This document shows positions 12,501 to 24,982 of a stretch of DNA of 64,000 nucleotides, in pieces. The stretch lies in the NCBI GenBank assembly GCA_028551475.1, contig CM052360.1:3336501-3400500 (forward strand). Reading direction: 5' to 3'. The stretch is from Casuarina equisetifolia. Its lineage: Eukaryota; Streptophyta; Magnoliopsida; Fagales; Casuarinaceae. The notes under the pieces were generated by a model, which saw nothing but the letters and a program-made list of their open reading frames with translations, ran no database searches and had not been told where the DNA came from. A program made the translations under genes and the position numbers. Each line of letters begins with the position of its first letter. Positions within the stretch are counted from its first letter, which is position 1.

Positions 12501-13188
12501 TTGAAGTAAATCAAGAGTTGTTTATTCGTGGAGTAATTTTTCTCCTTGATAAGAATAAAGACAACTATCGTGATTACTTAGAGTGTAATGGTACCTTTAT
12601 TCTCACAAGAGCATGTGTGGAAAATTTGTTTATTGGTAAGTGGGACAACTTGTAAATGAGAAGCAAACTAGGAAAGTTTGTAAAGATAGCAGAGGAAGAC
12701 CTTCTAGGAATTTTTTATTTCAGTTTCACCATTCCAAATCTAAGAAAAGTTAAGGGGTTCCCTAAATAATCCACTGAAAAATTTGGCTTCGACTGCTCCG
12801 AAGTCTGCACATCCTTTATCTTTCCAATTCATTGTAAGCAATCAATAGGGCTAAAGCGAAAAGATGACAGAGAACAGCAAAAATAACAAAAAGAAAAGAA
12901 TTGTGTTTTCTCTTTCGATGGTTGAATATTAGCCAAATTTCCTTTGCTTGCTGAGAGTTGCAAAGAATATAGCTTAGGAGCTTTCGCTTTATCTGTTGCA
13001 TGAGAGAGGGAGATATTCTCTGCAAGTTCATATCCAATGAGTTTTAATTTTTTTTTTCTTTTATCACCTTAAGGCTGCTCTATAACCATCTCTTTTGCCT
13101 TTAGCCCGCTTCTCACTTTTCAAAAGATGTGGGTCAGATAATTCCTTCCCAAACTCTTTGCTTGTCGCCTTGCTCAGGCTCTGATGGC
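9531..13188. other. Intergenic region between SEO copies 1 and 2
   Basis: No intact gene is seen. At 10370-10560 there is a promoter-like stretch: a TATATAAG box, then an A/T-rich leader and AATAAAG, arranged like the R region of an LTR or a plant pararetrovirus integrant; preceding frames are broken. Bases 10700-10930 match 16800-17000, downstream of copy 2. Bases 12600-12990 match the promoter region of copy 1. Between 11100 and 12500 nothing is recognised. Confidence 0.45.
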
Positions 13189-13196
13189 TATAAATA
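13189..13196 (+). promoter_or_regulatory. TATA box of SEO copy 2
   Basis: TATAAATA followed by GGGGCCAGGCAA, identical in context to copy 3 (TATAAATT-GGGGCCAGGCAA). Both lie exactly 103 bp before the chosen ATG and are preceded by the same TTGTCGCCTTG element, so the core promoter was duplicated with the gene. Confidence 0.75.
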
Positions 13197-13291
13197 GGGG
13201 CCAGGCAATTTCACAAATTAGAAAGCCAATATCTCTCTTCTTTCTTAAACCTAAGACTTTATAAGCTCTCGCACTTTGTACTACGCACACC

Positions 13292-16200
13292 ATGGCCAGC
13301 ACCACCACGTCGCTAGTTACCACAAAGCAAGTCCAGCGAGATTTTCAGCATGAGCTGACCCTGTCAACCATTTCGGGCGACCAGATCATGAATCAAACTC
13401 TTGCAACCACTAATATTGCTGTCGAGAAGTTCGATACCGACTCGCTTTTCATCGTTGCAGAAAACATTCTGAAGCGTGCCACCAATATTGTTGAAAATGT
13501 TGTGCAGGTATGTGTTTCAATCTACATTCTTTGTAAGATCTAATTTTCCCCTCTTCTAATCCGTAGGTTAGGATGCTCTATTAAGTGTTCCAAGACGATA
13601 ACCCCTCTTCCGTTTTGTCCTCTTGAAATGGCTTAGACATGAGTATCAAGATTTAACGCTACTATTCTAGCGGAGAATGAATATACGGAATCGAAGTCAT
13701 TTTAGCTATATATGCCGTATTGTTTTATGTAGCTAAGTTACGGCAGGAAATGCGACTTTTGACTGGTACTTTCTCCATATATGTCTTTGGGCCTGTCTCA
13801 CAGAATATTACTTTTGATTCACAATAGGGTACCCACGCACAACAGGAGATCCTGGAGGAAAAGACCCCAAAAGCAAGCTTCAGCCCACCTTTGTGCATAC
13901 TCAAGCAACTTTCCAGTGAGGTAATAAAGAATAGTTTGTTGAGTGAATTTGGACCGAGACGAATGGGTCCTTTTACCATATACAAAGTTATGACTACAAC
14001 TATCATAACAACAATTGTTTAATGTCAGATGGTATGCATCGCTCCGGGGGAGGAAATTGTACGCAAAACAACGATGTCTATACTTGACAAACTCTCGGGC
14101 TATTCATGGGATGCCAGGGCAGTGCTGACACTCGCTACATTTGCTTTGGAATACGGGGACTTCTGGCTTCTTGCCCAACTTCACTCCTCGGACCAACTTG
14201 CCAAATCTGTGGGAATCCTGAAACGAGTACCAACCATCTTAAATAGTCCGCGTCTTCAAAAATTTGGGAAAGCAATTGTTGAACTTAACAGTCTAGTCAA
14301 GGCAACATCAGAAGTCATCGAGCACATCGTTGAGTTGGAGAAGTTATCTATACATGATATAAAAGATGTGCCAGCATTATCAGCTGCCATTGACCGTATC
14401 CCGGACGATGTTTATTCGGCTATTACTACCATTGTGGCTTGCACGTCACAGATGAGTAGTCTCACATTGAATGAGTAAGTTCTTGACCATAACGTGAGCA
14501 TATTAAGCTTATAAGGCGGGCATATTTCTTAGTTTCTAAATGCAAAAGTACAATAAAATAATTGGTGTGTAGTTTCTGTCCATTTTATCCATTGCAAATG
14601 ACCATGATAATGGAATACTGCAGGGACAAGACACAGGAACTATCATGTTATACCCAGAAAATCAACATAACCCTCGAGTCTCTTAGGACGCATATAAAAC
14701 TTTGCAATCAACAAAAAGGTTAAACTCAAGGCCGATTTCATTCATATGAAAGCTTGTTACCTTGAACACGTAGCCCATGAAGGTATTGTCTTCAGACTGA
14801 GACCAGTTGCTGACTATCGATTTTCGTTTACTACAGAGGAAGTGGAGGCCTATTGGAAACTGAAGAGGCTGTTACGAGCACCTACCGAGATCACTGCGGT
14901 CCTCAAGGTGCTAATCTTCCCTGAAGATCATGTTCAGCCACTGATCGATGGTTCTACTCGCAAACTGGTTAGCTCTTTTAGCGAAATTTACTACGTTTGT
15001 CGTAACTACAACCTTTGTGCTGAATTTCAACCTATAACTGAATACTATGCTAAATTTACCTAAGTTGTTGCTAGTGAGAACATGAAGGACGAATAAATGC
15101 TCAACACTTACACTAGATCTTTATATTTGTGTTGCACAAACAGGTTAGAGTAGATGTGTTACAGAAGAAGAATGTTCTGTTGTTAATTTCGGACCTGAAC
15201 ATATCTATTGATGATCTCTCGATTCTGAAGTCAATTTATGAGGGAATAAGGAAGGAGGAGAACTACAAAATTGTTTGGGTGCCGATTGTGGAACAATGGA
15301 CCGATGTCCAGCAAAACAAACTTGAGATGATGCAGTCCATTATGCCCTGCTACATAGTGCGTAAAGTTTCATCATCAGTAGGCATGAAGTTCATTAAAGA
15401 GGAGTGGAACTTCAAGAATGCGCCCCTCCTTGTGGTGATGAGCCCACAAGGAAAGGTGGAGCACACAAACGCATTCCACATGATTCGGCTGTGGGGAACG
15501 CGGGCCTTCCCTTTCACAGCTCTGAAAGAAAACGAACTTTTGACTCAAGGGGATGTGATGGGAGCCATACTCAGAAAAATCAATCCAAACATAAATGACT
15601 GGGTAAAGTTATTTTTTTCAATCCTGAATGCATATACATGCATAAATCACCACAAACTCATCCATGCAATTTCAAATTAAAATTCATGATGGGCATTTAT
15701 ATAAGTTTTGAGGTTTGTGGTATCTTGTTCAATCAGATCAAGGAGGAGAAGTACATATTCTTCTATGGAGGCAAGGATAAGGAGTGGATCCAACAATTTG
15801 AGAAGAAAGCAACTGCCTTGGTGAATGATTCAGTGATAAATAATGCAAATATTCGCATAGAGTTGTTTCGTGTCGGAATGGACAACAAAGGTGAGGCCGA
15901 CCTTAGCATCCTAGGCCATTTCTGGAGCGGCATAGAAAGCTTTTTCTCCTGCAAGACTCGTAGGAAGACCGAACCGGACCGTTTGACAAAAGAAATTCAA
16001 AAGTTGCTTTCCTACAAGAACGAAAATGGATGGGTTGTGCTGAACAAAGGATCTAAAGTGGTGGTCAGTGGTCTTGGCCAAATAATTCTGAACGTCTTGG
16101 ATGAGTTTGAAAAATGGAAGGCTAATGTGCGTGAGATTGGGTTCGAACTTTCTTTCAAAGAATACCTTGACATGATTTTGGAAGCGACTCGGCGCAGCTA

Positions 16201-16333
16201 CCGCTTGGACATCCCAATCACTGCTGGAAAGATCTCAGAGAATCTGAAGTGCTCCGACTATCCCCGCATCATGGAGACCAATGTCAGCTTTAAGTTTTGC
16301 CAAAATGACGCTGCTTTAAAGGCACTGCACTAG
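13292..16333 (+). CDS. SEO: Sieve element occlusion protein, copy 2 (seven exons)
   Basis: Predicted exons: 13292-13507, 13828-13920, 14029-14474, 14624-14718, 14837-14967, 15144-15602, 15737-16333 (678 aa). The total is a whole number of codons, and every junction has GT and AG. The N-terminal SEO domain includes LSGYSWDARAVLTLATFAL, exon 5 has EEVEAYWKLKRLLRAPTEI, exon 6 carries the thioredoxin-like segment (IVWVPIVEQW, MPCYIVRK), and exon 7 the C-terminal domain (FFYGGKD, GWVVLNKGS). The expected role is P-protein assembly in sieve elements. Oddities: the conserved MPWY is MPCY here, and the C-terminal cysteine motif has lost two members (CSDYPRIME and SFKFCQ instead of CPDCPRIME and SFKCCH). 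The start is chosen at the first ATG after the TATA box, in good context (ACCATGGCC). Confidence 0.9.
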
Positions 16334-17389
16334 GTCGCTACACATATCTCTATTGTTATTTCCACGAAATAAGTGATGTCAGTGTCTAAGTTAGTAATCA
16401 GTCACCTTTTATGAGTAAGTTTGTAGCATAATGCGAGTGGAAGAGCATCTTGATTATGTTTGTAATCTGATGCCGACGTTGAGGGAAGTATCTATGTAAT
16501 AGTTTTACGCACCTGAAGTAGCTGAAGGGTGTCTCTATCGTCCTTGGAGCCTAAACATTGTTGAAAACTCGCATGTTCCTAGCGCTTCAACAGGAGGTGG
16601 GTAATAAAAGATCATGAGATGCAAATGGCAGACATATGGCTTTGCTACATGGCGTAATCCTTGATAATACCTACATACATGATAGTTCTTTACAAATACA
16701 GGAGATTTTGTGTATTTTTGGATAAATTGCCCGTATATTTAGGAGCCGATGAGCATGAAATTAGAAGCATAGATATGGAAATGGGAATCAAGTCATGGAG
16801 GACCTCTTAAACTAAAAGAACAGAAAACAAAAATAAATAAAAAAACCTCTTAGAGGACCCTTGGAGTACCTTACAGATAAAAATGATAAATTAGTTCCAA
16901 ATGCGCCTTTTAACAAATTTGCTCGCAGCTATTTGTATGGTGGATGTCGTGATATTAGATGGTCTTCCACGTCCCACCATTCTGTTAATCTGCTTGCTAT
17001 CATGTAAATAATGCCATGTAGGAGGCAGCCCTTTTTTCCTTTTTCGTAAAAATGATTGCGAAGCGATCATTTAAGTAGCAAACTAAAAAGGTAATTAGCT
17101 CACGTAATTTCTTCAAGCATAGTTTATTTATTGTGAGGAGGAATGGTAAAAACTGTTCAATCTTTGAGGTAGTTGTGAAACGACTATGGTTCCCCTGGGA
17201 GGAATTAGTGTTTGGAAAGCATATGGAGCGATACTCTTCCCGGACGAGGCCCATTTATTGTCATTGTTTTTACAATGAAAAGAGCCAACAATTGTGAGGT
17301 TGAAGACAGTAGCTTCTTGCTAGCTAACCTTTACTAGAGATATTTCACCCTCATACTGTCCTCTTTTTAGCCTGCAAATTCAAGTTCCG
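16334..17389. other. 3' flank of SEO copy 2
   Basis: The first 230 bp are the duplicated 3' UTR-like block shared with copies 1 and 3. Bases 16800-17000 match 10700-10930 (CCTCTTAGAGGACCC versus CCTCTCAGAAGACCC and the following ACAAATTTGC block). This repeated flank precedes the SEO relic at 17.4 kb just as the other copy precedes the copy 2 region. No gene is seen. Confidence 0.5.
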
Positions 17390-17995
17390 CTCTATCTCAC
17401 CAATAGTTGGCTTTAAGGTCCGACACGAAGGAATGAAACTTCAAGAATAAACCCCTTATCGAGGTGATGAACCCACAGGGGGAGATGGGGTACCCAAATG
17501 CAAATGAAAGGGATTGGATTGGACCCATAGTGACTGGCATTAGCCCAAATGGACGGTACGGGGTAAATTTTTTCTGATCCATAAGAGACATGAATGGGAT
17601 GATTAGGGGACTTGATTTCTACACTATATTGCAAGGTATTCCCGCTAGCACATACAGAATTCTTGCATCCAGTGTTCTAGCTAAAGTCGCGATGTGCATT
17701 CAACCAATAATTCACAAACATGAAATTTACTCCTATGGTGGCAAATGCCCTTGCAAATGATCCGTTGATAAAGAACCAAGGATTACCAGCGGTGCTTTGC
17801 ATGTGAAAGGGCAGCAAAGGGGATGATCACTGCATTCCATGGCATTTCCCGAACCGCACAGAGCTATTTCTTTTCCATGAAAAGCACAACCTGCTTTCTT
17901 ACAAGAATAAGAGTCAATGGACTGTCCTCAGTAAAGGGTCTAGATTCTTGGTCAGCCGGGGAGGGATTTCACAAATGGAAGGGCTTCAAGTTTCT
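17390..17995 (+). pseudogene. SEO pseudogene, remains of exons 6 and 7
   Basis: Bases 17400-17575 match the second half of SEO exon 6: AACTTCAAGAATAA, GTGATGAACCCACA and ACCCAAATGC correspond to the NFKN..PLLVVM.PQ and PNA segments of the intact copies, and a GTAAAT donor follows at 17563. Bases 17722-17970 match exon 7: ACTCCTATGGTGGCAAA, GCCCTTGCAAATGATCC, AACCTGCTTTCTTACAAGAATAA and GTAAAGGGTCTAG. Frameshifts, stops and a large internal deletion make it non-coding. Exons 1-5 are not found upstream. Its position between copies 2 and 3 shows it was another member of the array. Confidence 0.8.
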
Positions 17996-19854
17996 TTAAA
18001 CATACATGGCAACCTTCTAGCATTGCAATGCCCTGAGAATTCATGGACTCCATTAGATGGCTATTTGTCGTTCTTACCAGAATTCGCATTGCGACTAAAA
18101 TACAAGATGTTGCAGTAATGGGTTCTTTACCATGACACATTGTTGCTAGCTTTTGTAGTTTTCCTGTCTTCTCATTTCTCCTTGAATCTAACCAGTTTGG
18201 ACCTTCACAAGTATGAATGCAACATCTCGAGGCCACTTCCCACATTTGCACTAGAAGAGGCTAAGCTGAAGCTTAGGAAATGTGAATGGCATAGATCCAA
18301 AGCTGACAGAGTCATTTAAAAATAACAGTCATTGTATTTGAATAATACAAGGAATAGTTCGAGACCGAAATTTGGCTCATACCTAATTTACTAGAGAAAG
18401 AAGTACTTGGCACATATCTTTCCTAACAAATGTATCGCTCACCGCGCCCTGGCGTGAACTATGATTCGATGGACGTGTCACCACCTCCATGAAAGCTAAA
18501 AACACAAGCATCTTAAACAGGCCACATTGAAATTAGCTGCTTGGAGCGAAGAAAAAAAGCAATAAATTAGACCCCGTTCATATACAAAACTCTATGCAGC
18601 GGTAGAATCCAGGCACAGGTGTGACTATCTGGTGAGCGTGAAACAGTCGAGGGACGCGTGGACCTAGAGCCCGGAGCACCCTATTTTGTCATAATCGCAA
18701 GAATTATGTCATGTGAATGAAAACGAAAGAGGGACCGTTGTCATGAGCGCATCCTTGAAAGTTTGGCCAAAAGAAGGATTAGTGATTATGATGCTCAATG
18801 ATAGTCATGTTATAAGATATTTTATTAGCATCTTTGGTGTCCCCAATACTCTATACCTACTTTTGTCACGAATGCTACACGTACTCAGACGTTCTTGGAC
18901 TTCACGTTTTTTATAGAAGAAAGCAATCCACATGTGATCAATTAGTTGGGGAATTTATGCTTTCACAAGGGCGGAGTAAGAACATGCCACATAGAAGTAA
19001 TACTTTTAACCTTTACAAAGTCGAAGAGAAAGAAAAGTAAATTATGATGCCAAACCCACCTTCTTTACTTAAAAACCGACTTTCTGTTCTTCACACTGAG
19101 TCCCACAGCACCATTTCGTGTAGCACGCGGTCTTTTTTACGTATTTAATCCACTGGAAAAGGATGGATAAGCAGATTAGATCACTTCACGTATTTATTAG
19201 CATAATACATCAAGATTTAATGGGAAAGAGACAAAGGGTGCTTTTCTTTTCCTCTTTTCCTCTTTTCTGGACTACGAGAGATGGTGGTTCTATTTTCATG
19301 TTTGTGGGATATTATTAAAGGTGGTTATTGTCTTGTAGACAATGAAGTTTTTTTACCTAATATATAACCTATTACATTTTCTTTTTGGTGATTAGTCCCT
19401 TCTAACCTTAAACGTCTTTAAATCCTAGAAGTTGGATTTCAAGCTTATGATGATTGAAAGTTCTGTAACAATTTCAAATCATGCGAGCAATGGAAAGGAT
19501 CTTAAGAATTACAGAATTTGAAAATATGAATGCTATGCAACTTTTTCTGTCAGAATTACACTTTCACGCTATTAACTTCTAGATATTCATCTTGTTACGT
19601 GTTTGGATAGTAGAATTCATACGTCAAGGTTCTGTGATCCATGTAACGAGTTTATACAGAAAATTTCATTGCGTAACACTTGCAAACTGAATCTAACGTA
19701 CTAATTCTCGAATATAATGGTCTTTTGAGGACCGACACAATAACTGCGAAATTAAAATCACGCGAAGGACCTAGAAGGACTGAAAATTACAGAATCAGAC
19801 ACCTTTGATGTACAAATTAACACTAGCTTGTCGCCTTGTTCTGTTTCTGGTGGC
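17996..19854. other. Upstream region of SEO copy 3
   Basis: Bases 18390-19310 belong to a block repeated, diverged, at 44340-45190 plus 46470-46690 and again at 46690-47035: all carry CACAAGAATTATG- or GCAAGAATTATG-type sequence, the CTTGAAAGTTTGGCC block and the TTTATAG.AGAAA stretch. In this location the block lies directly upstream of a real SEO gene. No coding region is recognised. Confidence 0.5.
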
Positions 19855-19862
19855 TATAAATT
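19855..19862 (+). promoter_or_regulatory. TATA box of SEO copy 3
   Basis: TATAAATT in the context GGTGGC-TATAAATT-GGGGCCAGGCAA, nearly identical to copy 2 and again 103 bp before the ATG. This excludes the in-frame ATG at 19808, which lies upstream of the TATA box. Confidence 0.75.
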
Positions 19863-19957
19863 GGGGCCAGGCAACACCACACTCCCCCAAGCCAACTCCA
19901 CTGTTCTTCCCTACACCCAAGTTTTACAACCTCTCGTGCTGTGTAATAGCCTACACT

Positions 19958-22900
19958 ATGTACGTCAACAAGAGGGTGCTCATTACTGAAAAGCCAGCCC
20001 AGGTAGCCGTTAAGGGTGAGCTGAACCTGTCAACCATGTCGGACAACCACATCATGAACCAAATTTATGAAACCCATGTTCATGCTGACGAGAACTTGAA
20101 TGTTCACGACCTTTTCGAGGTCTCTGAAGACGTTCTTAAGCATGCTACCAATATCGTTGACAAGACTGTACTGGTATAGATGCTTCAACCCTATACATTC
20201 TTTTTAGCAACCCTTTCTTCCCCCTTATCTGGTGCGTTAGGTTGGGATACGCCTAAAGATGAGCACTAAGATTTGTAATGGGGGATCTCCGTTATTTTTG
20301 TCAGGAGGTGACGCATTTTTTGTTTTTACTTTCTTAACTTTGTGCTCTGACAGACATGTTACTTTTGACTTCCACTAGGGTACCCATGCACAACAGGAGC
20401 ACCACCAGGAAAGCCGCTTCAAAGCCAGCTTCAGCCCACCGTTGTGCACACTCAAGCAACTTTCTTGCGAGGTAAAATGCTCATTTTCTCACGGACCTAT
20501 TGTTTTTTCTTCTCCTTACTAGTCCATGAAGTAAATTCGTACTATATTAATTTTACAATTAAGGTCCTGCCATTTCTTAAAAACCACCGGTCTTATAAGG
20601 AAGGTTTACCCCTACATTATAAATTCCCATTTTTTATTTTCTGTATCCGTGGAAGCATTCCAACACTCTCCCTCACATATCAGTCCTGAGTCAAGATGGA
20701 TAACTCACTTTTTTGACTGGGTCCTGACTTGTTAGTTTTTGGCCTGGTTTTATTGGTTTATGCGGTCTGTTAATTTTGTTATAGGCCCTATCGTTCCTCA
20801 AAAAACTAGCCTTATAAAAAAGGTATACTACTCCCTTTGTTTTCCGTGGGAGCATTCCAACAGACTAAGATGAATACGGCCCTTTCACTATTATAAACTT
20901 TCAAGACCATCTTTTATTATAATAACCCTGTAATATCAGATGACATGCAAGGCTCCGGGTGAGGAAACCGCGCACCAAACAACGATGTCAATACTTCACA
21001 AACTCTCAGACTACTCATGGGAAGCCAAGGCAGTTCTGACACTTGCGGCTTTTGCTTTGGAGTATGGGGATTTCTGGCTCCTTGCCCAACTTCATTCATC
21101 GGACCAACTCGCCAAATCTGTGGGGATCCTGAAACGAGTACCAACCATCGCAAGGCCTCCAGGCCTGCAGAAACATGCGAAAGAGATTGTTCAACTTAAC
21201 AACCTGATTAAGGCCACACTGGAAGTCATTGACTCCATGCTTGAGTTGGAGGCACTAGGTATCCACGATAAAAAGGATGTGCCAGCATTTTTGACTGCCA
21301 TGGACCATAAACCAGTTGATGTTTACTGGGCTATCATGACCATAGTGGCTTGCACGACTCAGATGTATTGTCTTAGTGGGAATGAGTAAGTTCTCGTCTT
21401 TCACATGAGCTATCCTTTGAGAAGAATTAGCAACCATAACAAAGTTCAATTTGTGTGCAACATTTGTTCATGTAATCCAACGTAAATGACCGTGGTAATT
21501 GAATCTTTGCAGGGACAAGAAACAGGAACTATCATTTTTTGCTCAGAAAATCAACATCAGCCTCAACTTTCTTAAGATGCAAATAAAACTTTTCCATCAA
21601 CAAATTGGTTAGTTTCTTGGCCGATTTCCATAATAAGAAAGCAATTACCTTTATCTGTAGTTCATACAACATAGAGTCTTGTTTACTACAGCGGAAATGG
21701 AGGCCTACCGGAAAATAATTAAAATGTTACAAGTACCTACCGAGATCATGGAGTTCTTCAAGGCACTTGTTTTCGGCGAGGATAATGTTCAACCGCTTAT
21801 TGATGGTTCCACACAGAAATTGGTACAGTTTTCGACTTTCTTTTTTCTTTTCTACTGTTACAATCTCTACCACTGAATATTAAGTTAATTCGTTTACATT
21901 TTGTCCCAATGGGAATATATAAAAGGGTTTACTCAACAGTTTACTAAAATTTTCAAAGTTGTGCTTCACAAACAGGTTAGCATCGACGTGCTGAAAAAGA
22001 AGAATGTTCTGTTATTGATATCGGGCCTAGACGTATCTGTAGATGAAATCTCAATCTTGAAGCCAATCTACGAGGGACTAAGGAAGGAGGAGCAGTATAA
22101 GATTGTATGGATCCCGACTGTGGAGCAATGGACTGATGAGCTGCTAAAAAAGTTCGAGATACTGCGGTCTAAGATGCCCTGGTACATAGTGCAGTACTTT
22201 TCACCAGTAGTGGGCATGAAGTTCATTAAGGAGGAGTGGAACTTCAAGAACAAGCCTCTCCTTGTGGTGATGAGCCCACAATCGAAGGTGGAACATACAA
22301 ATGCCCTCCACATGATTCGAGTGTGGGGAATGAATGCATTCCCATTTACTCCAACACAAGAAGAGGAATTGCCCTTTATTCTAGGTCTCTGGGCCTTTTT
22401 ACTGTCCGACTACCCACAACTTGCTAGCTCGGTAAAGTTACTTTCTGATCCTAAATGTAAATTCACACAAAATCACAAGGAGCCATGGGGTATTTGGCAA
22501 CAAAACATAAATATGCACACACTTGCACATATGCATGCATGCAATTTCAGTCAGATTCTATGATGTTCATTCGAATAAAATTTGAGGTTTGATGTATCCT
22601 GTTCAATTCAGGTCAGGAGGGGAAGTACATTTTCTTCTATGGAGGCAAGGACGAATGGATCCAACAATTTTCCAAGAAAGCAAATGCCTTGGTGAACGAT
22701 CCGGTGATAAAGGGCGGAAAGATTGACATAGAGTTGTTTTGCGTCGGAAAGAACAACAAAGGTGAGGATGATCTTGGCATTCTAGGGCGTTTCTGGAGTG
22801 CCGTGGAAAGCTTCTTCTTCTGCTTGACTCACAAGAAGACCGAACCGGATCCTCTGACGCAAGAGATTCAGAAGTTGCTGTCCTGCAAGAATGAGAATGG

Positions 22901-23204
22901 ATGGGCTGTGCTGGGCAAAGGGTCCAAACCGGTTGCCAGTGGTCATGGCGCAGTAATTTTGAAGGTTGTGGATGAGTTTGAGAAATGGAAGGCTTATGTG
23001 CCTGAGCTTGGCTTCGAAGTTTGCTTTAAAGAATACCTTGAGAAGCTTATTGAAGTGAGTCAGCCCTGCTGCCGCGTTGACCTCCCGATGACTGGTGGAA
23101 AGATCCCAGAGCATCTGAAATGCCCTCACTGTCCCCGCGACATGGAGACCTACATCAGCTTCAAGTGTTGCCACATCGACGGGCCTTTGAACGCACTGCA
23201 CTAG
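19958..23204 (+). CDS. SEO: Sieve element occlusion protein, copy 3 (seven exons)
   Basis: Predicted exons: 19958-20173, 20379-20471, 20940-21385, 21513-21607, 21692-21822, 21976-22431, 22617-23204 (674 aa). Conserved stretches: LSDYSWEAKAVLTLAAFAL (exon 3), AEMEAYRKIIKML (exon 5), IVWIPTVEQWTDE and MPWYIVQYFSP (exon 6), FFYGGKDEWIQQF and GWAVLGKGS (exon 7), and the full C-terminal CPHCPRDMETYISFKCCH. It should be a phloem P-protein subunit. The exon 7 acceptor differs from the paralogues: small indels at the old site would break the frame, and the next AG, after GGTCAG at 22616, restores it with loss of two residues. The last codon of exon 6 is TCG instead of the Trp of copies 1, 2 and 4. 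Intron 2 is enlarged by two units of a repeat also found in copy 4. Confidence 0.9.
20548..20870. repeat. Repeat units in intron 2 of SEO copy 3
   Basis: Two diverged units run from a TTTTACAATTAAGG/TTTTGTTATAGGCC-type start to GTGGAAGCATTCCAACA / GTGGGAGCATTCCAACA, separated by CCTGACTTGTTAGTTTTTGG. The same unit occurs in intron 3 of copy 4 (40120-40425). It resembles non-coding LTR-type repeat sequence; no protein is encoded. Confidence 0.6.
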
Positions 23205-23636
23205 ATGGCCCCAAATCTTAATGGTATATGTATGAAATAATCAATGGCCGTGTCTAAGTTTCTTACTAGCTACCTGTGATGCATAATGCGAGAATAAAGA
23301 GCATCAAATTACGTGTGTGATCTGGTGCCGATGTTATGGAAAGTATCTGTGAAATAGTTTAATGTACTGGTGTAATCGTTTGTGTATATCGGCCGTTGTG
23401 TTTCGTAAGGTTGTGTTTATATGCGTGTCGTTGATGTTATGTGTATATCGGTTGTTGTGTTTCATATGGAATCTATGTATCGTCGAGTCATCGTGCCTTC
23501 CTAGCGCTTCATCAGGTTTGGCTAGTAATACAGTCTCTTAGTTTATATGTTGACGTGATAGGTGACGTGGCAGAAGACGCAAGTCTTGTTAATGTTGTCC
23601 AAACCATTGCTTTTGCTAATAAGGATTGATTGCAAC

Positions 23637-23985
23637 GTGAAACGCGAAGGTCAGTGCACTGCAGATAATCTGAAGCTTCAACGTGAAACGTGAAGGGTTT
23701 CCAGTCTTGTCGCCTGTAAATAACTATGTAGTTTTTAACCCTTTCACCCTTCTCTCGATTGTTGTTTTCTGATCAACGGTTGGTGCTCCAACATATATTC
23801 CTTATCAGGAAGGATCCAATTTGGAGACATAACCCCAGCAATTGTTTTTCATCACCTATTGTTTGTCAAGGGCACGCATGGTGCTTCCCGTCATTGTTGC
23901 TTAAAAGGGCCCGCAATCGTTTTTGTGAACTTGAAAGTTTCGTTTATTGCTAAAATCAGACATCTACTGCTTTTGTGTGAGATAT
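23637..23985. repeat. SEO downstream block, copy A
   Basis: A block of about 350 bp starting CGTGAAACGCGAAGG and containing CAGATAATCT, GTCGCCTGTAAATAA, CTCTCGATTG, GGAAGGATCCAATTTGGAGA, GGTGCTTCCC and AAAATCAGACATCT. It recurs downstream of copy 5 (59200-59600) and, without a neighbouring gene, at 37560-37880. A small frame (23759-23953) is partly preserved in the copy at 59358-59591. Confidence 0.7.
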
Positions 23986-24860
23986 GTATCGAAGTTACGG
24001 TAATTATACTAGCCTAAACCGCAAGCTAGTTAAAACTACAATGGGAGAAATAACACAATTGCATCTACATTCTAACACTACATGTGATTACAGCCCTTTG
24101 ACTAGGGAGAAGCTGTGGCATGGCTTCTGCTCACCAAATTATGGGAAGTGACGAACTATAATGGGACAAAGAAAATTCATTAAACTTATTGGAAAAGATA
24201 CAAGCCCATGCAAGAAACCAATAAGGACCAATGTGAGGAACATATGGAAGTAACACACTTGAAAAACCCAAGAAACAAGCTTTTCATTAGGCTCAATTGA
24301 TTAGCAAGACTATATAGAACTTAAGAGGAAGAGACCAGAGACCACAAAAATTTTATGATGTTGAGAAGCAAAGAACAAGTACTCCAACCAGCTTGGTAAA
24401 TGCAATTCCACTGCCAAATCATGCACACAATTTTTATGGTGAGGAAAAAAAAAACTTAAAGGCCATTATTGTTGTGCCCAAATTACTCCTAGGATGCCGA
24501 AAATTAGCCAAAAAAAGCACTTCAAATATTATCACAACAGAATAAATTGAAGAAATTGAAAAGCTAAAATATTGGTGCTTAAAGGTCTGTGCACCGGGTT
24601 TCTAGGTATAAAGTTACACTGGCAGGTGCATTAGCAATTTCTTAATCCTAGTTGACTTACGTTAAATATCAGTTGTAGCTCATGTCCCTGATGACATTCA
24701 TGCTTAAGATACGATTAGACACTAGACATGAAGATTGATCTACCTGGTGTTACAAAAATCAGCATGCCAAAAAATGAAGGGAGAGAGAGAGAGAAATTAG
24801 TAGTATCAGTCAACCTAAAGACTGAAGTACCTATGGTACCCGATGCCTCCTCTACTCATT

Positions 24861-24982
24861 TTTTTTTGTTTTAACGTAATTTGCATTAATACAATGTAAT
24901 ATACAAAAGTATAGGGGCAATACCCCAATACTATAACAATTTTCAAAAATAAATTAAAAGTAAGAAAAAATAGAGGATAGAA
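24861..24982 (-). mobile_element. LINE 3' tail insertion with 16-bp target duplication
   Basis: About 122 bp of LINE 3' end on the minus strand (poly-T at the left, then TTTGCATTAATACAATG and ACCCCAATACTATAAC) are flanked by a perfect 16-bp direct repeat GCCTCCTCTACTCATT at 24845-24860 and 24983-24998. This is the signature of target-primed reverse transcription with extreme 5' truncation. The rest of 23986-25200 shows nothing recognisable. Confidence 0.85.

Noticed and set aside
19808-19957. In-frame upstream ATG extending SEO copy 3
   Set aside because: It lies before the TATA box, and the extension has no counterpart in copies 2, 4 and 5.
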